Below, one piece after another: positions 11,325 to 21,827 of a stretch of DNA of 64,000 nucleotides. Below the pieces are notes generated by a model, which was not told the origin of the DNA, did no database searches, and worked only from the letters and a program-made list of their open reading frames with translations. The translations under genes were made by a program, and so were the position numbers. The stretch comes from Artemisia argyi (lineage: Eukaryota; Streptophyta; Magnoliopsida; Asterales; Asteraceae), in NCBI GenBank assembly GCA_030686995.1, contig CM060703.1:117127361-117191360 (forward strand), written 5' to 3'. Position 1 is the first letter of the stretch, and each line of letters opens with the position of its first letter.

Positions 11325-12122
11325 ATTCGGGGTCGAGTCAAGCTAGCGACTCGGTAGACAAAAACAGTAGCATTCATATAGGGTTATCACCCTAAGTGTG
11401 GGGGAGTCCCCCATACTATGGTTACAAAAAGTGAAAATACAAAATGGTGTTTTCCACGCTTAGCTTGTAATGTTGCCCTTTTACGTTCAAAATGTCGGTA
11501 TAATAGCCGGGACTTTGAAGATTGAGGACAATATTCATGCTAAGTGTGGGGGGGGGGGGGGGGGTATTCGCTATTCTAGCGAATTTTATCACATTTTACT
11601 ATATAATACCCCCGTTTTAGCCAAAATTTCAAAAATTTTAAAAATTTTTCACTGGTGCTTCAAAATTTTTGTGGTAATCAGTCCGCCTTGTCTAACCGAC
11701 AAAAGGGATTGGCTAGTCCAGGAGCAAACGGCTCTTGGTAAAGACATCTCAAATCCGTTTACGGCTTGCAATTTGCCCAAAATTGTATTGTTCCTCAACT
11801 CCCCAAAAACAAATGAGTTGGCTAGCCCACAAGATTATGGCTTGTGGTAAAGGCCGTGGAAAAACCATAATTGGTAATCAGCTCACCAAGATGTTGACTA
11901 TTCCATCAAGAGCTGGCTAGTCCAGAAGCAAACGGCTTTTGGTAAAGACTACTCAAATCCGTTGACAGCTGGTGGTTTGCTCAAAATCACACGGTTATCA
12001 GGTGTGCCACAGTTCTTACACCTGGCTACTCATGAAGTGATGGCTTTTGGTAAAGAGTTTAAAATCCATCAAGTTTTCAAAACAGTATTGCTAGGGACTA
12101 GCAATAGTTTAGTGTGGGGGAT
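11325..12122 (+). other. D 3' untranslated region with repeats and three PPT-like tracts
   Basis: There are three AGTGTGGGGG-type purine tracts: 11393-11405, followed by CCCCC so that it can form a hairpin; 11541-11563, with a long G run; and 12111-12122, directly before the 3' LTR. The last is the expected polypurine tract priming plus-strand synthesis. Between them a module of the type CTAGTCCAGGAGCAAACGGC...TTGGTAAAGA recurs about four times (near 11713, 11820, 11916 and 12025) with drift. No protein is supported. Confidence 0.75.
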
Positions 12123-15100
12123 TGATGAGTGCTCAAACACTCATCATTTTTGGTCTAATCTGAACTACAAAACATACAAAAACACTCAGTAATGCATCAA
12201 AATACTGAAAATATTTCAAAATTGTGTTTTATATGTTTTAGATGCAAAATGAGCAAAAACAGATGACAAACGTACAAAGTTTGCAAAATTGGCAGTTTCA
12301 GTCCCTCAACTTTCATAAAATTACAAAACTAGTCCCTGGATATTCAAAATATAGAAAATTATCACCAAAGATCCTTTTGAAATCATAAGTTGTCACATTT
12401 AGTCCTTTGGTGAAAAATTGGAAAAGTTTTGGAAATTTACAGTTTGGTCCCTGGAGTTACAAATATTGACAGATTTGGTCCCTGGTCGGATATTTTTGGA
12501 TGAAAAACTATTTTTAGTCCTTGGAAATTCAAAATGTTCAAATTTGGTCCTTGGATAAAAGTTTTTCACTGTTTGGCAAAAATGACCCCTAAACTTTCAA
12601 AAATTACAATTTTGGTCCCCGGGTGTTTTTATTTTGAAAAATATTAATTTGGGTCCTTTTAATATTCAAACTTGCCAATTAAGGTCCTTATGGATATTTT
12701 CAAAAAATTACATGATCAGCCCCTCATGTTTGGGTTTATTACAAAATTGGTCCTTGTGGTTTCCTTGCTAACATAACAAACGGACCCTTGATATTTATTT
12801 AACCCAAAAACAAATACCCCAATCCAACACACCCTTACCCCCAAGCCCATTACCCTTCTCAGCCCAACACAAAAACCTTAAACCCGTTTTTATTTTAAAC
12901 TCAGTCAAACCACAGTTTGACCATCCCTAACCTCCCAACACACCCCCTCAAAACCAGGGCAGTTTCCCCCCCCCCCCCTCCATGCTACCTCCACCAACCC
13001 TCATTAATAACTTCACCTACAACCTACACCAACCCCCTCATTTATTATCACACCAAACCCCTACAACTGCCAATCTCAGTTTTCCCGCCAAAATCAATTT
13101 CAACGGCTGGGATCAAAATAACTAATCCAACAGCTAAGATGTGAAGTGGGAAAGAAGCCAAGGGACCCCCTGAAGCTTATAAATGAAGAAAGAATCCAAG
13201 ACAGGGGATAGTTAGTTTTATTTTTTTAGATTAATAGTAGTTAATATAATTTAGTCGAAGTTATTTTAATTCAAGTTTTTCTATTGTAATTTTCATTCCC
13301 AGTTTGTTTCTCAGCTCAACTTAAGTGTAATCTCAATTAGTCATTTGAATTCAAGGATTTTAGTTCATGTGTTAGTTTTCCACTTTTCAATTGAAATTCT
13401 CATTTCAAGTTTAACATGTGTTAAATAAGCTCTTTACTGTTTAAACTGGCTCATTTTAACTTAATTATAAGTTTTCACAAGCTTAGAAAGTGCCTCAGAT
13501 ACATTAGTTAATAATCTCAAAAATACTCAAAAATATGAAAAATAATTGAAAAATAAAAAAATCTATGTTAAAGGGAGAATAAGCATTAGAAGATGATGGA
13601 TATTGGTTTATCAGGGTATTAGAACATCAAAGGGAGACTTTAGGAAGGGTTATGTGTACTTGGTTTCTGGATTTATGATCACACAGGATAAATTGTGAGT
13701 TTCTTCCTCATTACTTGAATATTACTATAGCATTATTTAGTATGCTTAACTTTGGTGTTTCTTAGTTTATTTCATGTGTTTAAGTTGATATATGTTAAAT
13801 AAATCCATGTTTGTTCACTAGTCTTCATAATTGTTCAATGTCTCATTCCCACTGTCAAATGATGTATATGGGTTACAAATGAGCAAATGTGTCCTTATTT
13901 GTGTATTTGTGGTTAAATGGATCTATTTTATCACTTTAGGACCATGTGAATCAGTCTCTTGGCTTAAATCCTAGAAACACCATGAAAATCTCATTTTCAC
14001 AATCTATTAAGGGGTGTTTGGATATGTAGATTACTTGATGTTCTTGTTGTTGTTTTATCATAGTTACACTGCATATGTCTATAATAGGTGAAGTAATGCT
14101 CTAAACCCAAGTTTCAAACATCCAAAAGTCAATTTGCCCTTGTAACTCACCCATCAGTCAACTGTTGAGGGATTAAAGATCCAAATCCCCTCATATCCTT
14201 GCATAAGCTAGTATTGTAACTTAATTTAGCCTTTTTTTAGCTTATCATAACATTCTCAGCCTATTAGAGGCATTCAAAGTTCATTATAGTCAAATCTCTA
14301 GTTTAATCAAAAAAGTCAAAGTTTGTTTGTTCAGATTCTCACAAAAGTTCAAAGAATTTATTTGATTTTTGTAGTTGCTTTCATGGCTTAAATCTTGTTC
14401 CTATTTGTTGCCTATCAGCTCAACTTTGAGTTCCCACACTCTTTTCATTTTTAGGAATTTTTATCTGGGCCCCACTTGGCACCAAAGTGAGCTGCAGGGT
14501 TGTCCACACCCCTGCTGCAGCAGCACTCAACCCAACACCACCACTTGGTGGTGGTTTGCAGCCCACCATAGTGTTCCACATAGCCCAAATTTTGGTCCCT
14601 TCTACCCCCTCCTACCAGGCTCCATTTGTTGACCAAGTCTTTGACCTCAAGAGCCCTGGGACCCACCTGAATCTTTCCTCTAAATCTGTCCCATTTTCAG
14701 TCCAGAAACAAGAGATTCAAGTGCTTTTTGATAGTTTATTGGCTTATCCAGTGACCCCACTTGCATTTTCTAGCTTAAGCAAGTTCTCATAACTTATTTG
14801 GGTCAGAATTACCCATTGTGGGTCCCAGCCAAGCTAGTTTGAGCTTATTTCCCTCCAAAGTCAAACTAAGTCAACTGTTTGGCTTTTTCTTTCATAATCA
14901 GCTTATTTTTTATTTCCAAAAAGTTTGTTTTTACAAAAAGTGTTTGTTTTTAAGTATTAAATAGGTTTGTAAAAGAAAAATCAAGAAAAACAAATTTAAT
15001 ATTAAGTGATAGTTTCTATTTAATGTAATTTAATTTTAATTTTCATTTTTAGATTTTTGTTAAGTACTTAGCAATTTTATATTTTTATTAAATTCCTCAT

Positions 15101-15986
15101 ATATTAAAGTATTTATAATAATTTTTTCAGATTTTTATTTTTTCAATTAGTATTTATTAGAATTAATTTTTGTTTTATTAATTATTAATTAATAATTAGT
15201 ATTAAATAGCATATTTAGTTTTTATTAAGTAAAACCTTGTTTTTATATTTTTCCTAGCTTTTATATATTATAAAATAATTTTAGAAATTTTCTTGCAATT
15301 TTTACTGTTCATTTACTATTTTTTCTTAATTTAAATAGTTTAATTAGGTAATTAATAATTTATTAGTAATTAATTAATAGAAAAATCACAAAAAGACAAA
15401 AAATACTTATTTTTAATTTTAAAACTTATTTTTAGTTATATTATAATTTTAGGAATTTTATTTTCATTTTTCTAGTGTTTAAATAGTCTTGTATTATATT
15501 TAAGTTGTTTAAATATTAATAATTAGTAATAATTAGTAATTAATTAATATTAAATAATTAATTAGTGTTAAAATTTATTTTCTTTTTCTAAAAATTTTCT
15601 TTTACCTTTTAGTTTGTAAAAAAATTATTTTCACCCCCTAGGGGTTTTCAGATTTTACTTTTCACATTTTATTTCGTACGTCTACGTTTTATTTAAACGT
15701 GAACGTACGCGTCTTAAGTTTTAAACGTTTCTGGTTTTTCCAACTTTCTAGTGTTATTCAAATAGCTTGTTTAAGCTATTTCATTGTAGATTCCTTAGTT
15801 CAGATCACTCACAAACCTTTATCCATCCAGATTCACCCGATCATGAAACCGTTTGATTACAATCCACACCTCGTCGGGACATAACGACCCGGGGAAACAC
15901 TATATTCCGCGGAGCATTGACTCTAAGATGTCTGACCTTGTTGACCATCACCTGGTCAATTTAGGTTGACCGTTTGGACTCAATCA
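12123..15986 (+). repeat. 3' LTR of D
   Basis: It matches the 5' LTR from TGATGAGTGCTC to ACTCAATCA and is preceded by the AGTGTGGGGGAT tract. It is 3864 bp long, 86 bp more than the 5' copy, because it keeps a segment at about 15756-15842 that the 5' copy lost. It is followed by the ATGAC duplication. The TATA candidate lies at 13177-13184 and the terminal hairpin at 15941-15959. Short frames such as 12917-13144 and 14375-14792 are not genes. Confidence 0.94.
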
Positions 15987-15991
15987 ATGAC

Positions 15992-16035
15992 CAACTCTTC
16001 TCCTTCTATTGGTACCGTTAACGTTGGGAGGTTGG
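15992..16035 (-). pseudogene. F RNase H/RT junction fragment between D and E
   Basis: This 44-bp remnant is the F sequence left between the D duplication and the E duplication. On the minus strand it reads in the sense PTS(...)VPIEGEVG, joining the RT ORF end at 17464 to the RNase H at 5463. Its survival shows that D and E inserted 44 bp apart in the same gene. Confidence 0.75.
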
Positions 16036-17463
16036 TGATGCGTGCGATATGTTAGTGTAGCATAGGTTGTTTAAGCCTTTCCAAGTTTTACATTTATATT
16101 TAGCCGACTTATTACTAAAAAACACACTTAATGAGCAGTGTATCCGATCAATATGTATATAGTGGTAAGTAGAATGTCCAACACTAAGAATGGAACGTAA
16201 TATCTAGTTAATTTAATCAGTATTTTAATATCTAAGTTAGTTTTACAATCTAATCTAATAAAACGGGGGTTTAGTCTGAGAGACTAACACGGATTTAATA
16301 AACAATAAAAGTAAAACTAATGAGAACGAATCAGTGAATAACAATCACGTACACAGATAGATAATAGAAACACGTAAGAAGACCTGTCCTTATAGTTAAG
16401 TAGCTTGTCACTTGTTTTATTGCTAGTTTTATATGATGAGTATCATAATCTAATCTGTCTCGTTGGATCCTAATATAGGCGAGTAAACTCTTAATGATTA
16501 CTTATGTTTATCCTACTTTCTAGACACTATTTAAGAAGCCGAGGAACAGGTATGGTAGCCCAGAAGACTCAACTAAACACAGAGGTTATCAATGCACAAA
16601 TAAAGTCACCAATAACATCAATCATATAAACTTTAACCGATGAGAAAGCAATTTTAAGGGGAGCAGTATGGTGGCCACAAGCCCATCAATCCTGATGGAT
16701 TAAAGCTTACTAATACAATAAACAAAACTACTTAATGAATTATACACATGCAGGACCTTCTTACGGCTCTAAGATCTTCGTTTGGGGCGTGTCTTGTGAT
16801 GCTTCTTCTACTGAATTCGTCTCCTTAGGGTTTTTCTATACACAAAACTCGTATCTGTCTTGGGGTATTTATAGTTTCTGTCTGAGGGATCGATGCGGCG
16901 CATGTTGATGATAAATGCGGCTCATCTACTTAACTTCGCATGGGGTCTAAGATTATTATATTTTGTAATATTCGTACACCGCCTTGAGATGCGGAATAAC
17001 TTCTTTCTTTATGCGGCGCATGCTCTTTAACGTCTTGGATAGAATCTTGTGAAGTCTTTAGCTGATACGCCGCATGTTGTAAATGAGATGCGGCGTATTT
17101 TGGAGTAGAACAAGTTGATTGTTCTTCGTTGACCAAAGTTTCATATGTGGCGCATGTTGTAATTAGATGCGACACATTCTTCAAAGTCAGGCAATGGTCT
17201 TTGAATTAATCTAAGTATGATGTTGCGGCGTATCTGTTGATAGTGATATGACGCATCTCTTGAATTTCAGTAGACTTTTCAAGTCTTTGATCATTTATCT
17301 CCATAATTCGTCCAATATCATTAACTTTCACCCAATTGACTGTTTTTACCTGAGAATGACTAAAGTAATCATTAAGGCACCAATTCTCATACAAAATAAT
17401 ATAAAACAAGTCAATTAAATAGGATAAATGATGCTAATAAAATATACTTATTTGATATCATCA
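16036..17463 (-). mobile_element. Solo LTR 'E', Athila-like
   Basis: It begins TGATGCGTGCG and ends TTGATATCATCA, flanked by GTTGG (16031-16035) and GTCGG (17464-17468), which fit a 5-bp duplication with one later change. It resembles the LTRs of G, H and I in length, TGAT...ATCA ends and architecture, not in overall sequence. A TATA-like ATTTATAG (16867-16874, minus strand) has upstream of it (16890-17270) about ten variants of a palindromic ATGCGGCGCAT word. Minus orientation is inferred from that layout. The frames at 16930-17409 are chance ORFs. Confidence 0.85.
16867..16874 (-). promoter_or_regulatory. TATA box of solo LTR E with upstream GCGGCGCAT array
   Basis: On the minus strand this reads CTATAAAT. 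The 16890-17270 region upstream of it carries repeated GCGGCGCAT, GCGGCGTAT and related words, most as palindromes. The layout matches LTRs G, H and I. Confidence 0.5.
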
Positions 17464-18525
17464 GTCGGCTATCACTTTTTTCATTTGCTGGAAAGCTTCC
17501 TCCGCTTCTCTTGTCCAGTAAAAGTCACTTTTCTTTGTGCACTTCTTGAGTTTCTTGAAGAAAGGTAGTGACTTTTCAGCTGATTTTGACAGGAACCGGT
17601 TCAGGCTTGCCAACTTTCCATTTAGTCTTTGCACTTCTTTTAAACATTTAGGGGAGGGAAGGTTGGTGACCGCTCCCGCTTTATCAGGGCAGGCTTGTAT
17701 GCCTTTTGTGTTAATGGTGTAACCCAAGAACGTTCCTTCCTCCACTTCGAAGGTACATTTCTTAGGGTTCAATTTCATATTGGTACTTTTCAACGTTCGG
17801 AACGTCTCTTCCACATCCCTAATAATGTCATTCTCCGTGCGGCTTTTTATTACTAAATCGTCCACGTACACTTCTAGGTTCCTCCCGATCTGTTTGTAGA
17901 AGGCTTTGTCTACTAATCTTTGGTATGTCGCTCCAGCGTTCTTTAGACCGAACGCCATTTTAGAATAACATAATATACCTTCATTGGTGATAAATACTGT
18001 TTTCTCTTCGTCCTACTCGGCCATTTGTATTTGGTGGTATCCCTTATACGCATCCAGAAAGCATTTGAAGCGATACCCGTAAAAGGGATTCTATCTTCCA
18101 GTCTATTTTTGAGAGCGGATAACAGTCATGTGGGCTTTGTTTAGGTCTTTGAAGTCAACACACATTCTCCAGCTATCATCGTGTTTTTTAACCATTACGG
18201 GATTGGCTAGCCAACTGTCATAATGCACTTCCTTCATGATGCCTGCTTCAACAAGCCTTTCCACTTCTTCCTGTATTGCTTTGTTTCTTTCTAGGGCCTG
18301 GCCTCGTTTCTTTTGTCTTATCGGGGTATATCCTTCGGGGACATTGAGCCGATGCTCATCTTTTTTCCGTGGGACTCCCGTCATGTCTGTTGGGAACCAG
18401 GCGAACACGTCCAGGTTCTTTTGTAACAATCCACATAGCTTTTCCCCCTTTGTGAGAGTGGAGCCTATTGTCACTGTCTGGTCTGGATGTTCCAGGTGAA
18501 TTGCGACTTTGATCTTTTCTTCCAC
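17464..18525 (-). pseudogene. F reverse transcriptase (broken)
   Basis: Two open segments on the minus strand make up the RT. Segment 18525-18103 has the N-terminal part, with PEGYTPIRQKKRG, EAGIMKEVHYDSWLANPVMV and SWRMCVDFKDLNKA. Segment 17958-17464 has MAFGLKNAGATYQRLVDKAF, the catalytic YVDDLVIKS box, the KCTFEVEEGTFLGY motif and the connection region ending at EEAFQQMKKVIAD. About 145 bp between them are frame-shifted but still code-like. The YVDD active site is intact. Orientation and order agree with the flanking protease and RNase H. Solo LTR E cut it just after its last readable codon. Confidence 0.92.
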
Positions 18526-19489
18526 TTAAGGGTCGGCCACGGGGGTTTCTTCTGTTGGTTAAGAAACCATTGTAAATTCAAGTGGGATGATTTTCCTACT
18601 CCGCAGTGTGAGTACTCCTCCCTAAACTAGGAATTTCAGCATGTCGTGTGCCGTTGATGGCACCACTTGTATTTTTCGTACACCCGGTCACCCTATAATT
18701 CCGTTGTAAGGTGAGTGCAACCTTACTATGAAGAATTTCATCCACGCGGAGGCGGCGTGCTCTTCGTCGCCTATTTTCACCTGGAGTGTTATCTGCCCTA
18801 TTGGCCATATGACTTTACCACCGAATCCGATAAGAGGTACCATGGCCGGGACCATTGTACTTCTTGTCTCAGGCCGGAGCCTAGTAAAGCAGTGCTCGTA
18901 TAGTATTTCGGATGCGAAGCCCCCATCCACATATATGCGGTATACGCAGTGGCCTCCGAATTCTGCCTCTATGACTATCGGGCCCTCATTCCCTTCATCT
19001 TGTCTGAGAGGTGGGAAAGAAATTTTCGGGTCGGGAGAGAAGCTTTGTGTTATCTTTTGTCTGGCTGACTTTTTCCAGGCTTGTATCATTAAGATGGGCT
19101 GTGCCTTATCTTTTGAGGATGTTTCTCCCTTTTTCACTATTTTTTGCCGGTCCTTTCCGCTATTTTGTTTTAGCTCTTTGATCACATGTGACAACTTTCC
19201 ATTTTTTATCAACTCCTCAATTTACCTTTTTAATGTATGCACTCGTCTGTGTTATGCCCTACCTCTCCGTGGAAGTCACAAAACTTGTTGATGTTCCTTT
19301 TTTCAACTGGGGTTGTCATCGAAGGTGGGGGATTGAATTTTGCTTTTTCTAGAGCGAGAATTTCCTTTGGGGACTTGGAGAGAAGGGTGAACCGGTCCAG
19401 TCTCCTATCCGATCTCTATTGACCCTTAAACCCTCCTTTTCTAATATTTTGCATTTGACTTCCGTCGGACGGCCCCCAAGATGAGGTTG
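18526..19489 (-). pseudogene. F Gag C-terminus and protease (broken)
   Basis: From 19489 down, the minus strand reads a Gag tail with KFCDFHGEVGHNTDEC, the CX2HX4HX4C-like knuckle typical of Tat Gag. There follow a stop at about 19228, a Lys-rich linker, then the protease: IVIEAEFGGHCVYRIYVDGGFASEILYEHCF and LIGFGGKVIWPIGQITL. The expected active-site DTG/DSG reads DGG. PYNGIIG ends the long open stretch at 18688; the reading then continues with stops to the RT start. Element G's LTR truncates the N-terminal Gag at 19489. Confidence 0.87.
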
Positions 19490-20942
19490 TGATGTGTTTC
19501 AAAAGCTTTAAATTTATAATAACAAGTTCTACCGATTCCTTAATACACAAAACACACGGGTAAAGTATAACCCCCGTTTATAGTAAAGGTTTAGGTAAGA
19601 GCAGGTCGTCCCAAGAGAGGTAATGATCCCTTATGCTAGCTATGATTAACAAAATTAGATTCCAATGATTGTCACTTATCACTAAAACCGTGTTTGTTGG
19701 ATTTAAGATTTTTGTATTGTTTTTCCCAATTGATTCAAAAGTATGTTTATTAAAGGCTGAGCTCATGAGAATCATAAGATGTAATATGACAGAAGTTACA
19801 TGGAAAAAGCATAGGAGTAAAGCATGATGGTTAATCATGTAAACTAGTATATCTATCCTATGTAAAAGAATCTCCTTTCGGCCTTTATAAACACAGAATG
19901 CGTAAAGTGTGGTCCAAGTATGAAGTATTACATATGCATTTCTTCTAGTTAAGCCGTTAAACATGAGACTAGCCCTTAAACATGTCATAGTCAAGGTTAT
20001 CATTTATTTTACTAAGCAATTCTCACAAGCATAGAAATGATTTGTTATAGACAGACAGTTCATAATATAATCAACATGATTGAATCTTTGGACCTTTAAG
20101 AAATCACAATGTTCAATCAAGACAAATGATAAGAGACTAAACAATGACATATCAAATGCATACATCATAGATTTAATATTCATGATACAATTCTTTTAAT
20201 AATCATGGCAAAAGTGCCTCAAACAAACATAAAGTTACTACTCCATACTTAAATTACTACTCCATACTTAAAGTAAAGTAAAACATGTAAATAGATAATT
20301 CCATTATAACAACGAGTTTATACCAAAGATTCTTGTGCTCCAAGGTGTTTCTCCAAGTGTAGTACTGACTCCAACTCCTTAGAGCTAGTGGTTTTGGTAC
20401 AAGCCACTACTAAACTGCTTCTAAAAGATCAAGATATGATTCTTTGTTGTGGTGTGTCTAAACCTCCGATTTGCTCTCCTATTTATAGTGTAAAATGTTG
20501 CCCTAGCATGTCCCTGGTGAGTTATAATAGGCAAGTGATCGGCCTTATCATTGAAGTAGCTTATAATGTAGAAAAGATAACTACCATGGGAAGTATGCCG
20601 CACATCCGATATAAAACCGGCGACCTTCTCTTCGCGTAACCGGCGCTTATGTAATATATAATCGGCGTTCTTCATGTTTGACTCGTAGTTTCATAGTTGA
20701 CCAAAGATACCCGTAAGCGGCGCTCTTTTCACAAATGTCCGGCGTGCTTTACTCCAAATTATATCTTTTCCTTATATGTTTAAAAAGTTATCCTTTTCTT
20801 GTGCTTCTCGCGTCATTTCACCAATCTTCAATCCTACACATTTATTCATATATTAAGTACCAAAAGTCCTAATAATAAGGTTATTTTCCATATATTTCAC
20901 ATAATATCGGGGGTATAAATATGTATAATACGAGACTCATCA
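19490..20942 (-). repeat. 3' LTR of G
   Basis: It runs from TGATGTGTTTC to GAGACTCATCA (1453 bp). The next bases, AATCCCCCATACTTA (20943-20957), are the complement of a TAAGTATGGGGGATT polypurine tract, so this is a 3' LTR in minus orientation. F ends directly at its left edge. A TATA candidate (ATTTATAG, 20481-20488, minus strand) has CCGGCG/CGGCG words upstream at 20600-20750. The frames at 19578-20003 and 20388-20675 are not genes. Confidence 0.88.
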
Positions 20943-21827
20943 AATCCCCCCATACTTATAAGTTTCAAAAACCAAGTCTCGTATAAGAAATGTCTTTCAA
21001 AACCAAGTCTCGTATAAGTTTCAAATATATATTTTGTTGTGTATCCAAGACAACCAAGAATAACATGACATGTTCCTCACGAAAGTGTGTATATTTTCAA
21101 GTTCACTCAAGCACTCTTAAAAATAGATTTTGGTTTGTAAATCACTCTTATAGCTCAGTCATAACTTATAGATTTACCATATGCTTGTAAAAGAAACAAA
21201 ACTGCACCGACGTGGCGTAAGCACCAAGTGTAAATATCAAAGAGGTCTTTTATTCGGTTTAAGGGTCATAAGGTAGGGATATGTAATAATTGTTGTAGAA
21301 ACTTAAGTCAGGAAATCATATTATTCTCTTTATTCTTTCTCTTTTTTCATAACTTTTCTTTTTTCCTTTTTCACTTATTTTTTTTTCCTTCTTTTTTCAC
21401 TTTTCTTTTCTCAACCACATTATAACAAACATAAAGCGTGCACTCTTTATACTTTATCGTAATTGGTAAACAACCATACTTTTTCTCATATATATAATCC
21501 AATCTTTAGATTCCCGACTAAGCAACATATTTTTGTTGTTTTCTTGATGGATAAATAGAAACGAAAAATCAAGGCTCAAAAAGGTGTATCTAATGGATAA
21601 TAGCACTAAAAGTGAGTCCTAAATGGGTTAAGTTTAGATTAGAAAATGGATGGCTTGTATATGGCGTAATTCCTAATTTTTGCCTCTTATCATATAAAAA
21701 TAATTATATCAAACGAATGTGATCTCACTGCGGTCTCATAATGATTTCAAATACAAGTTCTAGAATCACATAAATTATCAGCACACTCATAAAAAAAGAA
21801 GTCAAGCATAAAAGGTATATGCCGATA
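20943..21827 (-). other. G polypurine tract and 3' UTR, first part
   Basis: The tract TAAGTATGGGGGATT (minus strand) abuts the LTR. A GTCTCGTATAAG phrase is duplicated at about 20971-21018. A long T/C-rich tract lies at 21318-21415. From about 21555 to 21791 the sequence aligns with the 3' UTR of element H (about 57516-57791), with the best block around GTCTCACT(A)GCGGTCTC and AAGTTCTAGAATC. No protein is supported. It ends at the CGATA duplication of element A. Confidence 0.72.

Larger units (their letters stand above)
5464..15986 (+). mobile_element. Element D: complete non-autonomous Tat/Athila-like LTR retrotransposon, TSD ATGAC
   Basis: Two long LTRs (5464-9241 and 12123-15986) flank a 2.9 kb internal region with a primer-binding site, one 595-codon ORF and purine-rich tracts. 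Identical ATGAC copies at 5459-5463 and 15987-15991 bound it. No reverse transcriptase, RNase H or integrase is present, so it must be moved by another element's enzymes. The LTRs differ at roughly one to two percent of sites by eye plus a few indels, including about 86 bp missing near the end of the 5' LTR. It is inserted in F's RNase H region. Gain of G after F and the clean TSD suggest moderate age. Confidence 0.94.
3788..19489 (-). mobile_element. Element F: broken Tat-lineage Ty3/gypsy retrotransposon
   Basis: Reading the minus strand, the order is Gag C-terminus, protease, reverse transcriptase, RNase H, a second archaeal-type RNase H (aRH), integrase. The extra aRH between RNase H and integrase is the hallmark of the Tat lineage (Ogre/Retand and relatives). 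The body is split by D (5464-15986) and solo LTR E (16036-17463), ended on the left by LTR J and on the right by element G. Its own LTRs are not in the window. All domains carry stops, frameshifts or lost catalytic residues, so it is dead. It is the oldest layer here, being cut by four later insertions. Confidence 0.88.

Noticed and set aside
11545..11563. G run that could form a quadruplex (also C or G runs at 6306, 12966, 40641, 62849)
   Set aside because: Single homopolymers are prone to sequencing-length error; I give them no function beyond the purine tract at 11541.
14375..14792. Overlapping frames on both strands in the D 3' LTR
   Set aside because: The corresponding part of the 5' LTR carries indels and stops, and the region is LTR; treated as chance.
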